Shown: one piece after another, positions 1 to 12,338 of the stretch
Position numbering within the stretch: the first letter of the stretch is position 1
How the letters are laid out: each line of letters opens with the position of its first letter
Program-made: the position numbers and the translations under genes
The notes under the pieces: model-generated
The model's database searches: none
The model's input: only the letters and a program-made list of their open reading frames with translations
Told to the model about the DNA's origin: nothing
Assembly (NCBI RefSeq): GCF_036884655.1
Contig: NC_088357.1
Location: forward strand, 5,571,001 to 5,635,000
Direction of reading: 5' to 3'
Length of the DNA stretch: 64,000 nt
From: Musa acuminata AAA Group
Taxonomy: Eukaryota > Streptophyta > Magnoliopsida > Zingiberales > Musaceae

Positions 1-1
1 C

Positions 2-3000
2 CCTTTATCAATCTCAAACCCCAGACCTTCCACCTTGGCACTGGGATTGGATATAAAGAACCGCTTCGTGACACACTGCTCCGTGGACGGCGCGGTCAAG
101 GTGGAAGCGGAGGTTCCCGTCGAGAAAAGTTGGTTCCTTTCTTGTTATTTTGCTTCGAGATCAGTGATTTACGGTTCTTTTTTCCTTTTTTCGTTGCTTA
201 AAGATCTGGTTTTTATTGGTTATTTTGAAGGCTTTCCGCCGTTTCCGACTGTCATGGACATCGACCAGATCCGCAACATTCTGCCACATCGGTGAGAATA
301 TTCTGCCTCTCGGGTTCTGGTTTGTATTATTGATCTACGTAGGTTTTCTGGGGATTGAACTAACTGCGGGGATTTTAGGTTTCCGTTCTTATTGGTCGAT
401 AGAGTGATCGAATACACGCCTGGAGTTACAGCTGTTGGTATCAAGAACGTTACCATTAATGATAACTTCTTCCCTGGACATTTCCCTGAGCGTCCGATAA
501 TGCCAGGGGTTCTCATGATTGAGGTATCTACTTAATCTCAACAATGCATTTTCCCTTTTTCCCCTTCTAGTTTATAATTGCTGCGAACAAGATGCAGGGA
601 ATTTTTTTTTATCGAAGGATTTGATAGATATTCTCATGTCACATTTTCTTACAGTAAAACCTAGGGGACTGAAAAGATCAGCTGAATAGCACTTAACTGG
701 AGATTTTTCGATGGTAAATATGGTGAAGCCGTGAAAGCATGATCCTCCATTGGAGGAAATCATTTCTTTCTGATGACGCATATTGTGTGTTTTTCATTGA
801 TGAGTTGATATTTTGTTGCTTCCATATTGCAATTTGATAAGACAATATGAGACTACTACTCAATTAAGCATTATTTCTCTCTTTATCCAAGAACTGAGTG
901 TGTCTATCATGTCAGGTCATGATAATCGTTTTTGGAGCTTTCTGTATAACTTTCTTTCATCCATATATCACAGGAAAAAGAGAGCATTTTCTTGAGACTC
1001 TAGTGCATTTAAACTATAATAGTAGCCATGCTAAAGTAACTGAAAGCTACATCTGTTCATGATTAAGATGAAAATTTTATTTCTAATTTCAATCTACTCA
1101 ACCAGATTATGGTTGTTCCTATAAAATTTGAAATCTCAGCTACATGTTCAAAAGATTTTGTGAGCATTCTTGATTTTGGAGATTCTTGCAGATGAATCTT
1201 ACAGTAGAAGCCAAACAAGTCGTCACACTTGCAACTTTGCAAAGTATATAGGATGATCTCAGATTTTTTTTTAATCCATACTCTCAATATCAGTGTCAAA
1301 AAAATCTGGGCCCAAATTTTATGGGTAGATGACACAAGGAATGGATATGTGCTTGTCATCCACTTGTTGAGGCAAATGAAGCAGAGTAAGCCATAATATA
1401 TAATACTCAATGAATTGTGCATAGGTGCCATTTTGTTTGCCATTAGCATCAGAAATGGTTTCAAAATTAGAAATCTGTTAGAATAAGAATTGGAATGGCC
1501 GTATCTCTTACATGTTTGGGCATGTGTTCTAAAATTGGAATTGGAATAGCCACGTCCATTTAAGTCTGAAAAGAGTGAATTTTTCTCAAGTCATATGTAC
1601 CTTTTTACCAGATGTCTTCTTTTCTATTCCTGTATTATCTTTGATAGTTTGAGAATAGTTTGCAGTAACATTACTCTTGTTTGTTTCAGCAACTCTAGCA
1701 ATAGCCTAACATTCATAGGAGACCTAACACATGGAAAGCACCAAACAAATTGCACTAGGGGCCATGAATCTAGGGCCTATGGTAGCTTATATGTTTTCAG
1801 CTTAAACGTAGGTAATACTAAAGTCTCCTGTTTGGTATATATTTTCTTAAAACTTCTTGGTACCTTTATGAAGATCTTCATCATAATGTTATCAGCTATT
1901 TAGATTAATATTTGGACCATTTGTAGAGTTTTTTAGTTGTTTTAAGTTTACAATCAATAGTTGTAAGTAGCTCAAGTTGGAGTAACAAACAATCAAATTC
2001 CCCATAGGGCAATGTTATATTTAGGGTTGGGTTTCACCTTCTCTCCTAGTCCTCAGATCAACCCCCAAACTCAATTTTTCCATCCTTGAGCTGATTGGGT
2101 ATGGAAAATCCCTGCTATTCTCCACCAGACAAGGTTTGAGGGACAAAGGGGGATGATCTTGGCGGTGCACTTGTAGATTATCATAGCTGTTCAGAGAGGG
2201 AGAGGAATATAGATCGAGGAGCTTGGCAATGCTCTTTATGCCCTTGTGGTGATGTATAGTAGACCATCATACAGATATTCACAGGAGTGCCAACCTTGCG
2301 TTGCAGTCACTCTTGGATGAGCCACAAACATTGAAGTGAAAGGAGCAATAAGAGGGTTAGATTTCTAATCCATTCCTGGTTGATGAAGGTCTGTTGGATA
2401 TGTCCACGAAAATATAAGTTTATCACCCTTCACAGCCTTCCTTTTTCTCTATGGGACAAATCCACCATGTTGTAAGGGAGGTAGGGAGACTAGGAGAAAG
2501 GGGAAAGAGAGAGAGCATGGAGGAGATATATTAGATCAAGATTTGAGATAGGGAGAAATAGCAGGTTTTTTAAGAGAGGGTATTAGTGAAGATCAATCTG
2601 GATTTTTAAGTGGGATGGGACCGAGGTGGATTTAAATAGGGTCACATCTATTTCAACCAATTCTTACCCTAGTCAAAACAAAGTTTGGGGTTTTTTATCA
2701 GCGTGGCCCAAACCCTGACCAGTTAGGGAAACACACCCAAATCATAATACCACAAGATATCCAGACATGAGATCTCTTTATTGCATAATAGCTTTCATGT
2801 AGCGGTAACTTTTTTAATAATAATGTCAGCATAATGTGGTTATTTGTAAATATGCTATAAACCGGATTGTTCAAATTTTGTTTTCCATGAACTAAATTAT
2901 CTTTCTAGTTTCTTGTTGCTGTGTGCTTAATGACTTCAGTTTGAGTTGTCGGTTGCATAACCTATTTTACTTGCTTTTAATAACATTAGTCTAAAATCTT

Positions 3001-3612
3001 ATGATATGTAATTCAATTTCTCAATTTTTTGCTGTCATACTTCTTTTTTAACTTCAAAGTTTGTAATAGAAAAAAAAAAATGACCCATTGCTTTAGCTTT
3101 TTCTTGTGTAGAGTCTGGGGAGAGTCTTCATACTGCAACTCAGCTTGCTTAGTTTTTAGCACAGCAAAAAAAAAAAGGGAAACACATGCACCTTTGAGTT
3201 TTTTGATAAACCGTCACCTAATCTCGGTGGATTAAAGAGACTCAAAAATGTTCAATGAGAACATAGCAATAATTGTGTTTTTTTTCCTAGACAATATCTG
3301 CAATATCTATGTCCATGTTGGTGATTAACGATAAGCAGTGATGCTATCATGTAGGCAATGGCCCAGGTCGGAGGCCTACTTATGTTGCAACCGGAAGTTG
3401 GTGGTTCTCGGGAAAACTTCTTCTTTGCAGGAATCGACAAAGTGAGATTCCGGAAGCCCGTGATTGCAGGGGACACCTTAATCATGAGAATGACACTGAC
3501 TAAATTGCAAAAACGTTTCGGAATAGCAAAGATGGAAGGAAAAGCGTATGTGGGCGGGAACCTGGTATGTGAGGGTGAGTTTTTGATGGCTACAGGATCT
3601 GCAAGCGAGTGA
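2..3612 (+). CDS. FABZ: 3-hydroxyacyl-[acyl-carrier-protein] dehydratase FabZ, plastid (5' partial)
   Basis: FabZ dehydrates 3-hydroxyacyl-ACP to trans-2-enoyl-ACP in plastid type II fatty acid synthesis. Exons read as <2-128, 231-291, 379-523 and 3355-3612, and all junctions keep frame. The protein contains [16 protein letters not shown], then DRVIEYTPG, then [18 protein letters not shown] with the catalytic His, then AMAQVGGLL beside the catalytic Glu, [13 protein letters not shown], and ends in [12 protein letters not shown]. This is a complete hot-dog fold of the plant FabZ type. The residues before PTVMDI fit the end of a transit peptide. The start codon lies outside the window, so the N-terminus is missing. 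The third intron (524-3354) is unusually long compared with the first two, which are about 100 bp. Identity is firm. The exact end of exon 1 rests on splice consensus and phase. Confidence 0.93.
524..3354 (+). other. Large FABZ intron 3
   Basis: This 2.8-kb AT-rich intron starts with GTATCT and ends with ATGTAG. Its middle part, about 2020-2745, is less AT-rich and reads like an old inserted repeat. Its left edge resembles a reversed copy of its right edge (ttgggtttcacc against gggtgtgtttcc), but I cannot define ends or a target duplication. No coding segment is recognisable, and the small open frames look random. Confidence 0.6.
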
Positions 3613-4969
3613 TGGTCTCCTAAGGCCGGCACATCTCTTCCCAAGGAGCTATAGATTGTTTCACTGGGGTGTCAAAATCAAATGTTACTGGGAACTCATG
3701 CTAGTGTTCTTAATAATTTGGTTTGCGAGGGAAGAGTACATTACGGCATGATTTTAAACTTGATGTTTACCATATGTGAACATTTTGGCAGAATCTTAAG
3801 CTTGTTAATTATTGTATTTGTCTCAATCACAGTATGAAATTACACTTACAATATATGAGTGTTGGATCTCAGATCACAAATTCCATGACAATAACAAGAA
3901 GATGCAAGTCATGCCAACTAGAAATTTTGAGGCTAATAACTTCATATTTTCTAGGTCATTGTATTTGCATCAACCCTTGCTCGCTCCTCCCTTGTTGATG
4001 TCTCTCCTTTTGCTCTCTCTTCCCTTCTCCGTCTTCATCTCTTGCATTGTCATCATGCAGCCCAGACCATGCTATGATCTATACTATGAACAACCGCACC
4101 AGCAACAAATCTTTTCGAGGTTGCAAGTGCATCTTAAGAGTAAATATTTTGTCGTTTGTCTGCTACAATGATCATAATGGGTTCATTCTTTATGTATATG
4201 TAAATTTTCATTAATCCCCAGAACATATAATATCAAATATTCTGTAGGGATAATTGTTTCTTGCTATAAATGTTTTATATGTTTCTGTCATAGTCATGTC
4301 TCTTTGCATTGTCCAATCCAAGCAATAACTTGATATCTTTTCCCACGATGTCTATATAATAGGAAAGTTAAACACAATAAATAGGATCATAACTATAAAA
4401 CTAGCACAGACCATCAAATAACAGGCTATCATTTTCTATATAGCTAATTAATTATTTCCATGATTAGGAATGAGTTATCCATTTAATTTCCTTTTTTGAT
4501 CGGAAGATGAACTCACCGGTCTCCTCATCGAAGTGTCTCCGCACCTGCCTTGATTGGTGATATTCCAAATTGATATAATATAAATAATACATAATAAAGT
4601 GCTCCCTTTATTCGAGTTAAAAATCAACTTAATTTCGGCATCAATTTTTTTTTCCCAAAATAATAGTCCTTCCACCCATCAATTGACAAGGGCATGAAAA
4701 GGCAATAAATAAATATTAAGCTGTCACATTATATGGAAATAATTGTTCGTATGATCAGGTTTGATTATAGTAATTATGTTGGCATTTCTATTTTAAACGT
4801 TTGATATTTCATAGGATGGTTGCCATACTATAATAGATGCAATGTGTACTACCTTCATAATATACAAAAAATATGTATATTTATTTTTATCCCTTAGAAT
4901 GTAAAATTTAAAATAAAAGTATTATTTTAAAAAAAACCTAAAGTTTTATCAGCTATATATAGTTTTGGG

Positions 4970-5050
<81 letters not shown>

Positions 5051-5140
5051 TATTTGCTAAAGAACTACATCTATATAACCCAAAGTTCTCAACTATCGAA
5101 GCATCCCATTCTTCCATCTCCGAACGAGAGAGAGAGATAG
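3613..5140. other. Intergenic region between FABZ and the PLC-X gene
   Basis: The region is AT-rich with no gene. It contains a pyrimidine-rich stretch around 3960-4050 and a long dinucleotide repeat (listed separately). The last 90 bases before 5141 carry an AG-rich run (gagagagagag) expected of a plant 5' leader. Confidence 0.6.
4970..5048. repeat. (TA)n microsatellite
   Basis: A nearly pure TA dinucleotide tract of about 79 bases ends roughly 92 bases before the ATG of the PLC-X gene, so it lies in the promoter or 5' leader. Confidence 0.97.
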
Positions 5141-6978
5141 ATGCTGCTGATGATGATGGTATGTGTTCCTGTAATTTAGCCTACGCCTCCCCTCTGTCTT
5201 TGTCCCTTACTCAAGTCTTGGTGTCTACAGGGAAGCTTGAGAGCTCTGCGGCATCTGGTAACGTCGCTTCCACTGCTGCTGCTGCTGCCGCTGCTACTAT
5301 GTCTCCTCTCTTCGTTTTCCTCTGCCGCGGAGGTTCGTAGCGACCCCTCTGCTCTTCTTCTCCTTCTCCCAGTCTCTCCTCCTGACCTTATACGTACTTC
5401 TTTTCGGTGTCTCCGCAACACGAAGCTTGGTGAGACCTGCTTGTTCAACTCGGACTGCGACCCCGGTCTACATTGCGAGACATGCTTGGCCAACGGCAAC
5501 TTCCGGCTCAGGTGTACGCGGGTCAAGCCCAAGAGTCCCATAGCGGAGGTCCTTAACTCCCTCCTCATCTCTTCCATTTATGCTCCTCCTTCGCCCACGG
5601 AGATGTGAGTTCTTCACCTTGTGATGTGACAGGGCGTCGGGCTGCCGTTTAATAAGTACGCTTGGCTGACGACTCACAACTCGTTCGCCCTACTCGGCGC
5701 GCCATCGTTTACCGGAAAGCAAAATGTCGCCGAGAAGAACCAGCAGGACTCCGTCACCGAGCAGCTCGAGGTAAACGCCGTTGCCACTTTCCCTTTTCTA
5801 CTGCTCCTTGAATTCGCTTCAAACATCGAAATGTAGACACTTCTTTGAGGTACCCAAACTTGATATGCTTCTGCTCAATGAGACGACATTATATGTATAT
5901 ATATTCCAAGACAAACTATTATGAGCTCAAGAAAGCTATGAACTGGTGAAGGAGTCTCAGTGCTCTATGCTGATCTCACCCTGTTTGGCTGTGACGTGAT
6001 TTCAGCACGGTGTTCGGGGATTGATGCTGGATATGTATGATTATGACTCCGACATCTGGTTGTGCCATTCCTATGAGGGCAAGTGCTTCGACGCCTTGGC
6101 CTTCGTGAGTTCCTAATGCCACAGTACTCTATATATGTCTTCCTTCATTTCCTTCGCCTCCTTTTCGCTCATCTTGAGACACACCGCTTGCATGTGCATG
6201 CGCAGCAACCTGCCGTCAATGTGCTCGGCGAAATCCGAGACTTTCTTGAAGCGAACCCTTCGGAGATCATAACGATCTTCATCGAAGATTATGTCTCGTC
6301 CCCCATGGGTCTTACAAAGGTTTTCAATGCTTCTGGGCTGCTCAAGTACTGGTTCCCGGTCTCAAGCATGCCCAAGAACGGAGAGGACTGGCCTCTGGTC
6401 AGCGAGATGATCACCCAAAACCAGCGCCTGGTGGTCTTCACCTCCGAAAAAACCAAGGAAGCCTCCGAGGGCATCGCGTACCAGTGGAGATACGTGGTAG
6501 AGAACCAATGTGAGAAAGCGGAAGCACTGCATGCTCAAGCTTCAACTTCTCAGACCTTCTTCTCTCGACTGCATCCCTGAAGAGTTGTGCTTATGATGTT
6601 GCAGATGGAGATGGAGGAATGGAGGACGGCTCATGCCCGAACCGAGCCGAGTCCCTGCCAATGCACACGACGTCAAGATCGCTCGTTCTGATGAACTACT
6701 TCCCCTCCATTCCGTACTTTTTCACTGCATGCAAGCACAATTCCGGGCCGCTTGAGAGCATGCTGAATACTTGCTATAGTGCGTCCGCCAATCGCTGGGC
6801 TAACTTCATTGCTGTGGACTACTACAGGGTAAGTGCAGCCTGCCATATATGACTCTGGGATCATCTTTTAGTAGTAGCTATCTCGAGGTGATGATTCTGT
6901 TCCTCTTTCCAGAGAAGCGATGGAGGTGGAGCCTCCCAAGTTACAGACCTGGCGAATGATCGCATGCTCTCCAGTTGA
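5141..6978 (+). CDS. PI-PLC X domain-containing protein, secretory
   Basis: Exons: 5141-5158, 5231-5548, 5633-5770, 6006-6104, 6206-6509, 6605-6828, 6913-6978, giving 388 aa. An 18-nt first exon supplies the ATG because exon 2 has no ATG in frame. A leucine-rich signal peptide (residues about 8-38) is followed by a Cys-rich segment (GETCLFNSDCDPGLHC) and the PI-PLC X fold: FNKYAWLTTHNSF with the first catalytic-type His, GVRGLMLDMYDYDSDIWLCH with the second, EIITIFIEDYV, and YYRRSDGGG near the end. Plant members resemble bacterial PI-PLC and lack the Y and C2 domains, so activity on phosphoinositides is not certain. Relatives continue after RSDGGG with a Cys-rich tail and usually a hydrophobic or GPI-type end. 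Here a TGA follows LANDRMLSS, so that tail is missing. AATAAA occurs at 7112. Confidence 0.9.
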
Positions 6979-8190
6979 AGTATGAGTGAGTTATATGAGA
7001 GGAGAAGCTATGTTGAAGGTGATGCATTAGGTTCCCACAGCTTTAATGGTGTCCTTGGAAGGACGGGTGATGATCCATTTGATGTTCCTATCAATGTGTA
7101 ATAGATTTCTAAATAAATGATATTATTTTATGGAAATATAGAGTCTCCTAAAGGAGGACTGAAATGTCATTAGAAGGTACATGATGCTTTTAAGACCACT
7201 TTCACCTAATATAATTACTTCTATCCAATAAAGAAAAAAAACCTCATGCTCTTGAAGATTTCTAAATTTGGCAAAACTTAATGTAGAGAAATATATGGGC
7301 GTTTTATTATCTACAGCGCACGCAAATGCCGATGATCATCACCGTCCGCTTGACTCGTGTTGCGTCAAGCGCACCCCCTGCCGTTGGATCGGCCGACATT
7401 TGATCAGATCCAATGCAGTGGCTTTCCGAACCTTGGCCGGTCAAATTGACCGCAGTCGGCCCACCAGCTGTCAACACGTGCGGAGGGAGCGCGAACACGG
7501 TTACCGATGCATTCCTGCCGGTTTGACCGCGGACATGCCCGGGGCCCAACGCATTCCGGTGGGCCTCCCTTCGCCTTCGCACGCGCACGCCTGCTGCCGC
7601 CCGACGATTACGCGACACGTCACCCGTGTTTATTCGTGCGTGCGCGACTCCCCTCCTCACACGCTCGCGCAAGCCGCGCAACGATGTTACGATTGGCTGA
7701 AGCGGCTGTGTCCTGTAACGGGGTCGGATAAGGCGTCGGGGGACGAGTCCGTCCCCCGTTTAATCGGCCGAGTCAATTCCTCTACGGCGTCGTCCTCACG
7801 GTTCACACTGGCCACGGGCTCTGCTCACCTGTCGGCTGCCCAGATGTTTGACCGCCCCTCGGTTCCCTACCCCCAGTTCCTTTGACCCCCCCCCCCCATC
7901 ACAGCCGTTCATCACTACGAGTGCGATTCCCGTCCTTCATTGATGAACGATTGTGATGAACGAAAACTGCCGACATTTCACGTCAGTGTGACCCCATCCC
8001 ACCGTTTGATGCGACACGTAATTAGGAGACGCACGTGCGGAGCCGAAGCATAAGAGCAGTTCGACCCGCACGCCTCCTCTCACCGTGAAGGACGCCTGCG
8101 TAAAGCGAGCAAAAGTTTGCGAGCTCCGCTCGATTCGTCGAGGAGACGTGACAGGAAAGCTTGGAAGGAAGGAGCGGATTGAGATTGGCG
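6979..8190. promoter_or_regulatory. PLC-X 3' region and PUB promoter with W-box cluster
   Basis: The first 250 bases are AT-rich 3' sequence with AATAAA at 7112. From about 7310 the sequence turns GC-rich, as upstream of the next gene. TTGAC cores, the WRKY target, occur on + at 7350, 7446, 7523, 7848 and 7882, and on - at about 7363, 7439, 7470 and 7771. A G-box CACGTG lies at 7475-7480. A run of 12 C lies at 7886-7897. The open frames here look like products of GC-rich sequence rather than genes. Confidence 0.55.
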
Positions 8191-9453
8191 ATGCCGGGGA
8201 GCGTGGCGCCGTTGGATCTAGCGGGAGTGACGATACCGCACCACTTCCGGTGCCCCATCTCGCTGGAGCTGATGCGGGATCCGGTGACGGTGTGCACCGG
8301 GCAGACGTACGACCGGGCGAGCATCGAGTCGTGGGTGGCGACGGGGAACATCACCTGCCCCGTCACGCGCACCCGGCTCACCGACTTCACCCTCATCCCC
8401 AACCACACCCTCCGCCGCCTCATCCAGGACTGGTGCGTCTCCCACCGCTCCCTCGGCGTCGAGCGCATCCCCACCCCCAAGCAGCCGGCGGACGCTCCCC
8501 TCGTCCGCTCGCTCCTTGCCTCCGCCGCTGTCGGTAGCGTCGCCTCGCGGGTCGCCGCGCTCCGCCGGCTCTGCGCCCTCGCGCGGGAGTCCGAAAAGAA
8601 TCGCGCTGTGATATCCACCCACGAGACCCGCTCGGCCCTCCTCGAGATTGCGTTCGAGGGAGGGGAACAACCAGGGTGCTCGGACGCGGACCAGCCGGCC
8701 CTGGAGGCCATGGCGGTGCTGTCCATGCTGCCTTTGTCGGAGGCTGAGAGCGCGGTGGTGGCGACTCGGCCGGAGAGGCTTCACCGACTGGGGGAGATTG
8801 TGAAGGGACACCCGTCGTCGGAGGCGCGGATCAACGCCGCTGCGGTGATCGAGTCGGTCGCGACGGGGACGCGGTCAGCGGAGACCAGGGCCACGATCGG
8901 GGGTATGGACGGGGTGATGGGGGGGCTGGTGGCATTGGTGGAACAACCGGGTAACCCGCGGGCGGTACGGGTGGGGATTCGAGGGCTCCTTGCTATGTGC
9001 CTAGCGAAGGAGAACCGAGCCCGGGCTGTAGCGGCCGGTGCGGCCGCGGCGGTGGTGAGGAGGATGGGCGAGCTGTCGTCGAGCGATTTGGAGCGAGCGC
9101 TGGCAACGGTGGAACTGCTGTGCCGTGGGGAAGGGGGAAGGGAGGCGGTGGTAGCGGGGTGGGGGGGCGGGGCGGCCGCGGTGGCGGCGCTAGTGAGGTT
9201 GATGGCGTGGAAGGCATCGGGAAGGGCTGCGGAGCACGCAGCGGGGGCGCTGGTGGCGGTTCTGGGGGGTTCGGAGGCACTGCAGAGGGAGGCGGTGGCT
9301 GCCGGTGTGGTGGCTCATCTGCTGCTGATGGTGCAAGGCGGGTGCTCCGACCGGGCCAAGAGGAAGGCGCAGCTCCTCCTTAAGCTCCTCCGCCCAGCCT
9401 GGCCCTATCGCGACTTCATTGCCAACTCCGACGACTTCATCCAGGCATTCTAA
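8191..9453 (+). CDS. PUB25/PUB26: U-box E3 ubiquitin ligase with ARM repeats, PUB25/PUB26 type
   Basis: This intronless gene encodes 420 aa, essentially the length of Arabidopsis PUB25 and PUB26. The ATG in MPGSVAPLDLAG matches the family start MPGNLEPLDL. The U-box covers about residues 16-85 and includes IPHHFRCPISLELMRDPVTV, TGQTYDRASIESW and LIPNHTLRRLIQDWC. The family linker GVERIPTPKQPAD follows. The rest is Ala/Leu-rich helical ARM-type repeats ending in the conserved KAQLLLKLLRPAWP and NSDDF near the C-terminus. U-box ligases transfer ubiquitin from an E2 to substrates in the cytosol. Arabidopsis PUB25/26 act in immunity and cold signalling. The very high GC content is usual for intronless monocot genes. 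Orthology to PUB25 versus PUB26 cannot be separated. Confidence 0.95.
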   Translation: MPGSVAPLDLAGVTIPHHFRCPISLELMRDPVTVCTGQTYDRASIESWVATGNITCPVTRTRLTDFTLIPNHTLRRLIQDWCVSHRSLGVERIPTPKQPADAPLVRSLLASAAVGSVASRVAALRRLCALARESEKNRAVISTHETRSALLEIAFEGGEQPGCSDADQPALEAMAVLSMLPLSEAESAVVATRPERLHRLGEIVKGHPSSEARINAAAVIESVATGTRSAETRATIGGMDGVMGGLVALVEQPGNPRAVRVGIRGLLAMCLAKENRARAVAAGAAAAVVRRMGELSSSDLERALATVELLCRGEGGREAVVAGWGGGAAAVAALVRLMAWKASGRAAEHAAGALVAVLGGSEALQREAVAAGVVAHLLLMVQGGCSDRAKRKAQLLLKLLRPAWPYRDFIANSDDFIQAF

Positions 9454-10715
9454 AAGCTCCCACCTTTAGGAAAGCAGCTCCTCTTCTCTATTCTGACCTG
9501 CAAACTTCTTCTCTTTCATTAGCAATTACCAAAAAGAAAAATCTAATTGATTTCCTCCTTTTTCTTTTCTTTTCTTCTGTCAAAAGACAATATCCATCTT
9601 TATGTTGGATTCTCTCTTAATCAGAGGGTGAATGGTGTGAGATGGCGCGCTGGGATGTCGACTGTGGAGATATATTTTGGTGTGTGCTTGGTTTGTGGTT
9701 TGTCCTTTGGATTGGGGAGGGTGGTTTTTCCTATGTAAATATGGATTTTGGGTTGAAATGGATGGACATATGACTTGACTATAATTGCATTTTTTTTGCT
9801 TTCGCAAAATAATTTCTCTGCTGATTTTCTTCATGGTCTCTCTTTTCTCACTTATTTCTTATTATTGTTTTTGGAAGTTTTAAGTGCAATCAGAGACAAT
9901 GAAGACAGCGGAGGAAGAACAAAAGCTGCTCTACTTTGCCTGGCTGATACAGAATGGAATGTCATATGAAGCCCAAGATATGAAGAGTGACAAGGGAAGT
10001 GTGCTTATCATTGAGTGTCTCATCTTTTTTACTGACTGCAGAGCAAGTTGGGTCTTGGTGATATCGGGTTAACCCTTGAAGGTATGCCCTTTACGCTTGG
10101 ATAAAGATGATGCACTATGCTGGATTTTGGGTAGCTCTTGTATAAAATATTTGCATGATCATTCAGCTTTTTCATGGTGGTTGTAGGAATTACAATCAGT
10201 ATCAGAAAAGAGCAGAAAAAGTAGAGTAGGCTACAACAGATTCTTGGGGGTTTTGGACCCACAGTGAGTAGGTTCAACTTCAAAAACACCAGAGTAATTT
10301 AAGATATTAATTAGAGAACTTGATTAGAGCAAAAGTTTTGAAACGAATGGGATCATGGAATAGAATTATGTTGGTGCTTGATGCTTCCTTCCATTGTCTT
10401 CTTCCACCATCCTTGAATGCAAAATTGTCTGAGGCATGAAGCCAAAGACCACTGAAGATGGCAAAAGGAGGAAAAGGAAGGGAAGGGGCTCAAGAGACCA
10501 AAGAGAAGGAGTGGCATGCTGTAATCTTCTGATCCACAGCTTTGTTGTGGTGGTCATCACATGAAAAAGGATAGGTTGCTCCACTGGGGTCACATGGTTG
10601 GAATCCTCTAATGAGTCCAACCCAAGTGGCTGTCACATGAAATGGAGGAGCCTTTGTCCCTTGCTATCCTTTTTCTAGGACATGAAGCTTGTGCAGGTCA
10701 AAATATGCATGTCAG

Positions 10716-10785
10716 GGATGGTCCCAATGATTCACAAAGGGAAGCCATTTGGGTCCCTGGATCCTTTTGTCTGTGGTCCTAAAGG
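10716..10785 (+). repeat. Dispersed direct repeat, copy A
   Basis: It starts ggatggtcccaatga and ends tgtggtccta, with a gggtcc..tggatc core. Most positions match the copy at 12339-12410. Weaker similarity continues downstream to about 10900. Confidence 0.75.
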
Positions 10786-11311
10786 TATGATGGAACCATT
10801 GAAGCAAAGTCAAGGATGGACATATCAAAATCTACATTGTTCTAGGATGAAAGTTGGGAAATATTACTGTATCTAATTTGTTCTTTCTCTGACACATAGA
10901 AGTTATTGGAACAAAACTTGACCTCTTAGAGATATGTTTTCCCTAAGTGGCTTTATAATAATTATGTTCAAGTATCGCTTCCTATCTCTCTTGTCCTCAA
11001 AATGTGTAATGAAGAGCAGAAAGGTGCTTGTGTTACTGAGAGAGAGTTTTTAGGTGAAATTGGAGAAGAGACTTCTTGCTTGTGAAACAAGGTGGTCATT
11101 TTGTTTAATTGCATGGCACTATTCACATGTTGGTATCAGGTTTCTTTTGGTACTTGTCCTTGAGCCATACAAAGTGTGGTAATTTAGCTTGGTTACAACT
11201 TCAAGTAGGATTCCTTTAGCTAATAGGATGCATGTCATGGTAGAGAAAGTTCTTAAAGTTTGATCATGGATTCATTGTGTGTTGTTAACCCTATTGCAGT
11301 GCAATAAAATG

Positions 11312-11313
<2 letters not shown>

Positions 11314-11382
<69 letters not shown>
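11314..11382. repeat. (TA)n microsatellite
   Basis: About 69 bases of uninterrupted TA dinucleotide in the intergenic region. Confidence 0.97.
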
Positions 11383-11385
<3 letters not shown>

Positions 11386-12338
11386 CCCAATGTGAAGTTC
11401 TGTGTTTCTCCATTTCTTGTTCTTACACTCTTGTTTTGTGTCTTGCAACTTTGGTATTGCAGGTTATTTTGTCTGTGAGATTAGTTTTGCCCAGGAGCTC
11501 TCAACAACAGCAGAAGATGCACTCATGTTTTAGTTTCTTTGAATGAGGGGGACACAGTTTGTTTTAGTAGCCTGATTAACAATTTTGCTATTGACATAAT
11601 TATCGATCCATAATCATACCTTCTGTGATCAATTCTTAAGGTTATACAAAACTCAGGACTAAGTTTTCTTATATTCACAACTTTCCATTTAGCAAGTAAT
11701 TAGCTTTAGACATTTGTAGTTCTCTTCATGGACATCAAATATCTGTGTGTGTGTGTGTGAAGCAAATATGATCACATATTCATCACCTTCTTTTTTTTGT
11801 ATTATATTCACACATGCTATATTCTTTTTTTTGTAAATAGAGTCAAAATAGCTACATAGAAATCACAGTGATGTTTATATTCAAAATTCGCTAGTAAAAA
11901 TCTTATGAACCGAAAAACAAATGTTGTTGATATGTTACTATTCATTATTGTTCTTGCATGCAAAAAAAAGTTTGGAGCAATTTAATTGACTTGCCCTCTG
12001 TATCTAAATAATTGCTTAAAATGATAAATCCATCCATGCATTCATACACAAGAGAATTATTGTTTGATATGATTTTCTTTATATTAATAATATTTATTGT
12101 TTTGCTCTACTCCACATTTATTTCACTTTGTTTGTCATACATATAATCCACAACATTTTGCTTGTAAAACAATATCTGCATCTTGTACCTAAATTACAAG
12201 GTAGATTATTGTTTTCTTCAGATGGGCATAAATGATTTAGCAAACAAAATCTATATGCCACAGAAGTCTGTCAAAATCATTACAAATTTTGTGTGTTCAT
12301 AGTTTGACTTGAATAATAGATCAACAGAAGCACTCCAA

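Noticed and set aside
7268..7885. 205-residue open frame upstream of the PUB gene
   Set aside because: It begins with a non-ATG codon, has no recognisable domain and lies in GC-rich promoter sequence full of W-boxes. Long frames are expected by chance in such composition.
8022..9280. Several long antisense and shifted frames over the PUB coding region
   Set aside because: They are composition shadows of a GC-rich gene. The U-box and ARM protein in the main frame explains the region.
9899..10072. Short frame starting MKTAEEEQKLLYF downstream of PUB
   Set aside because: It is under 60 residues with no known relative and no clear splice or promoter context. It was not called a gene.
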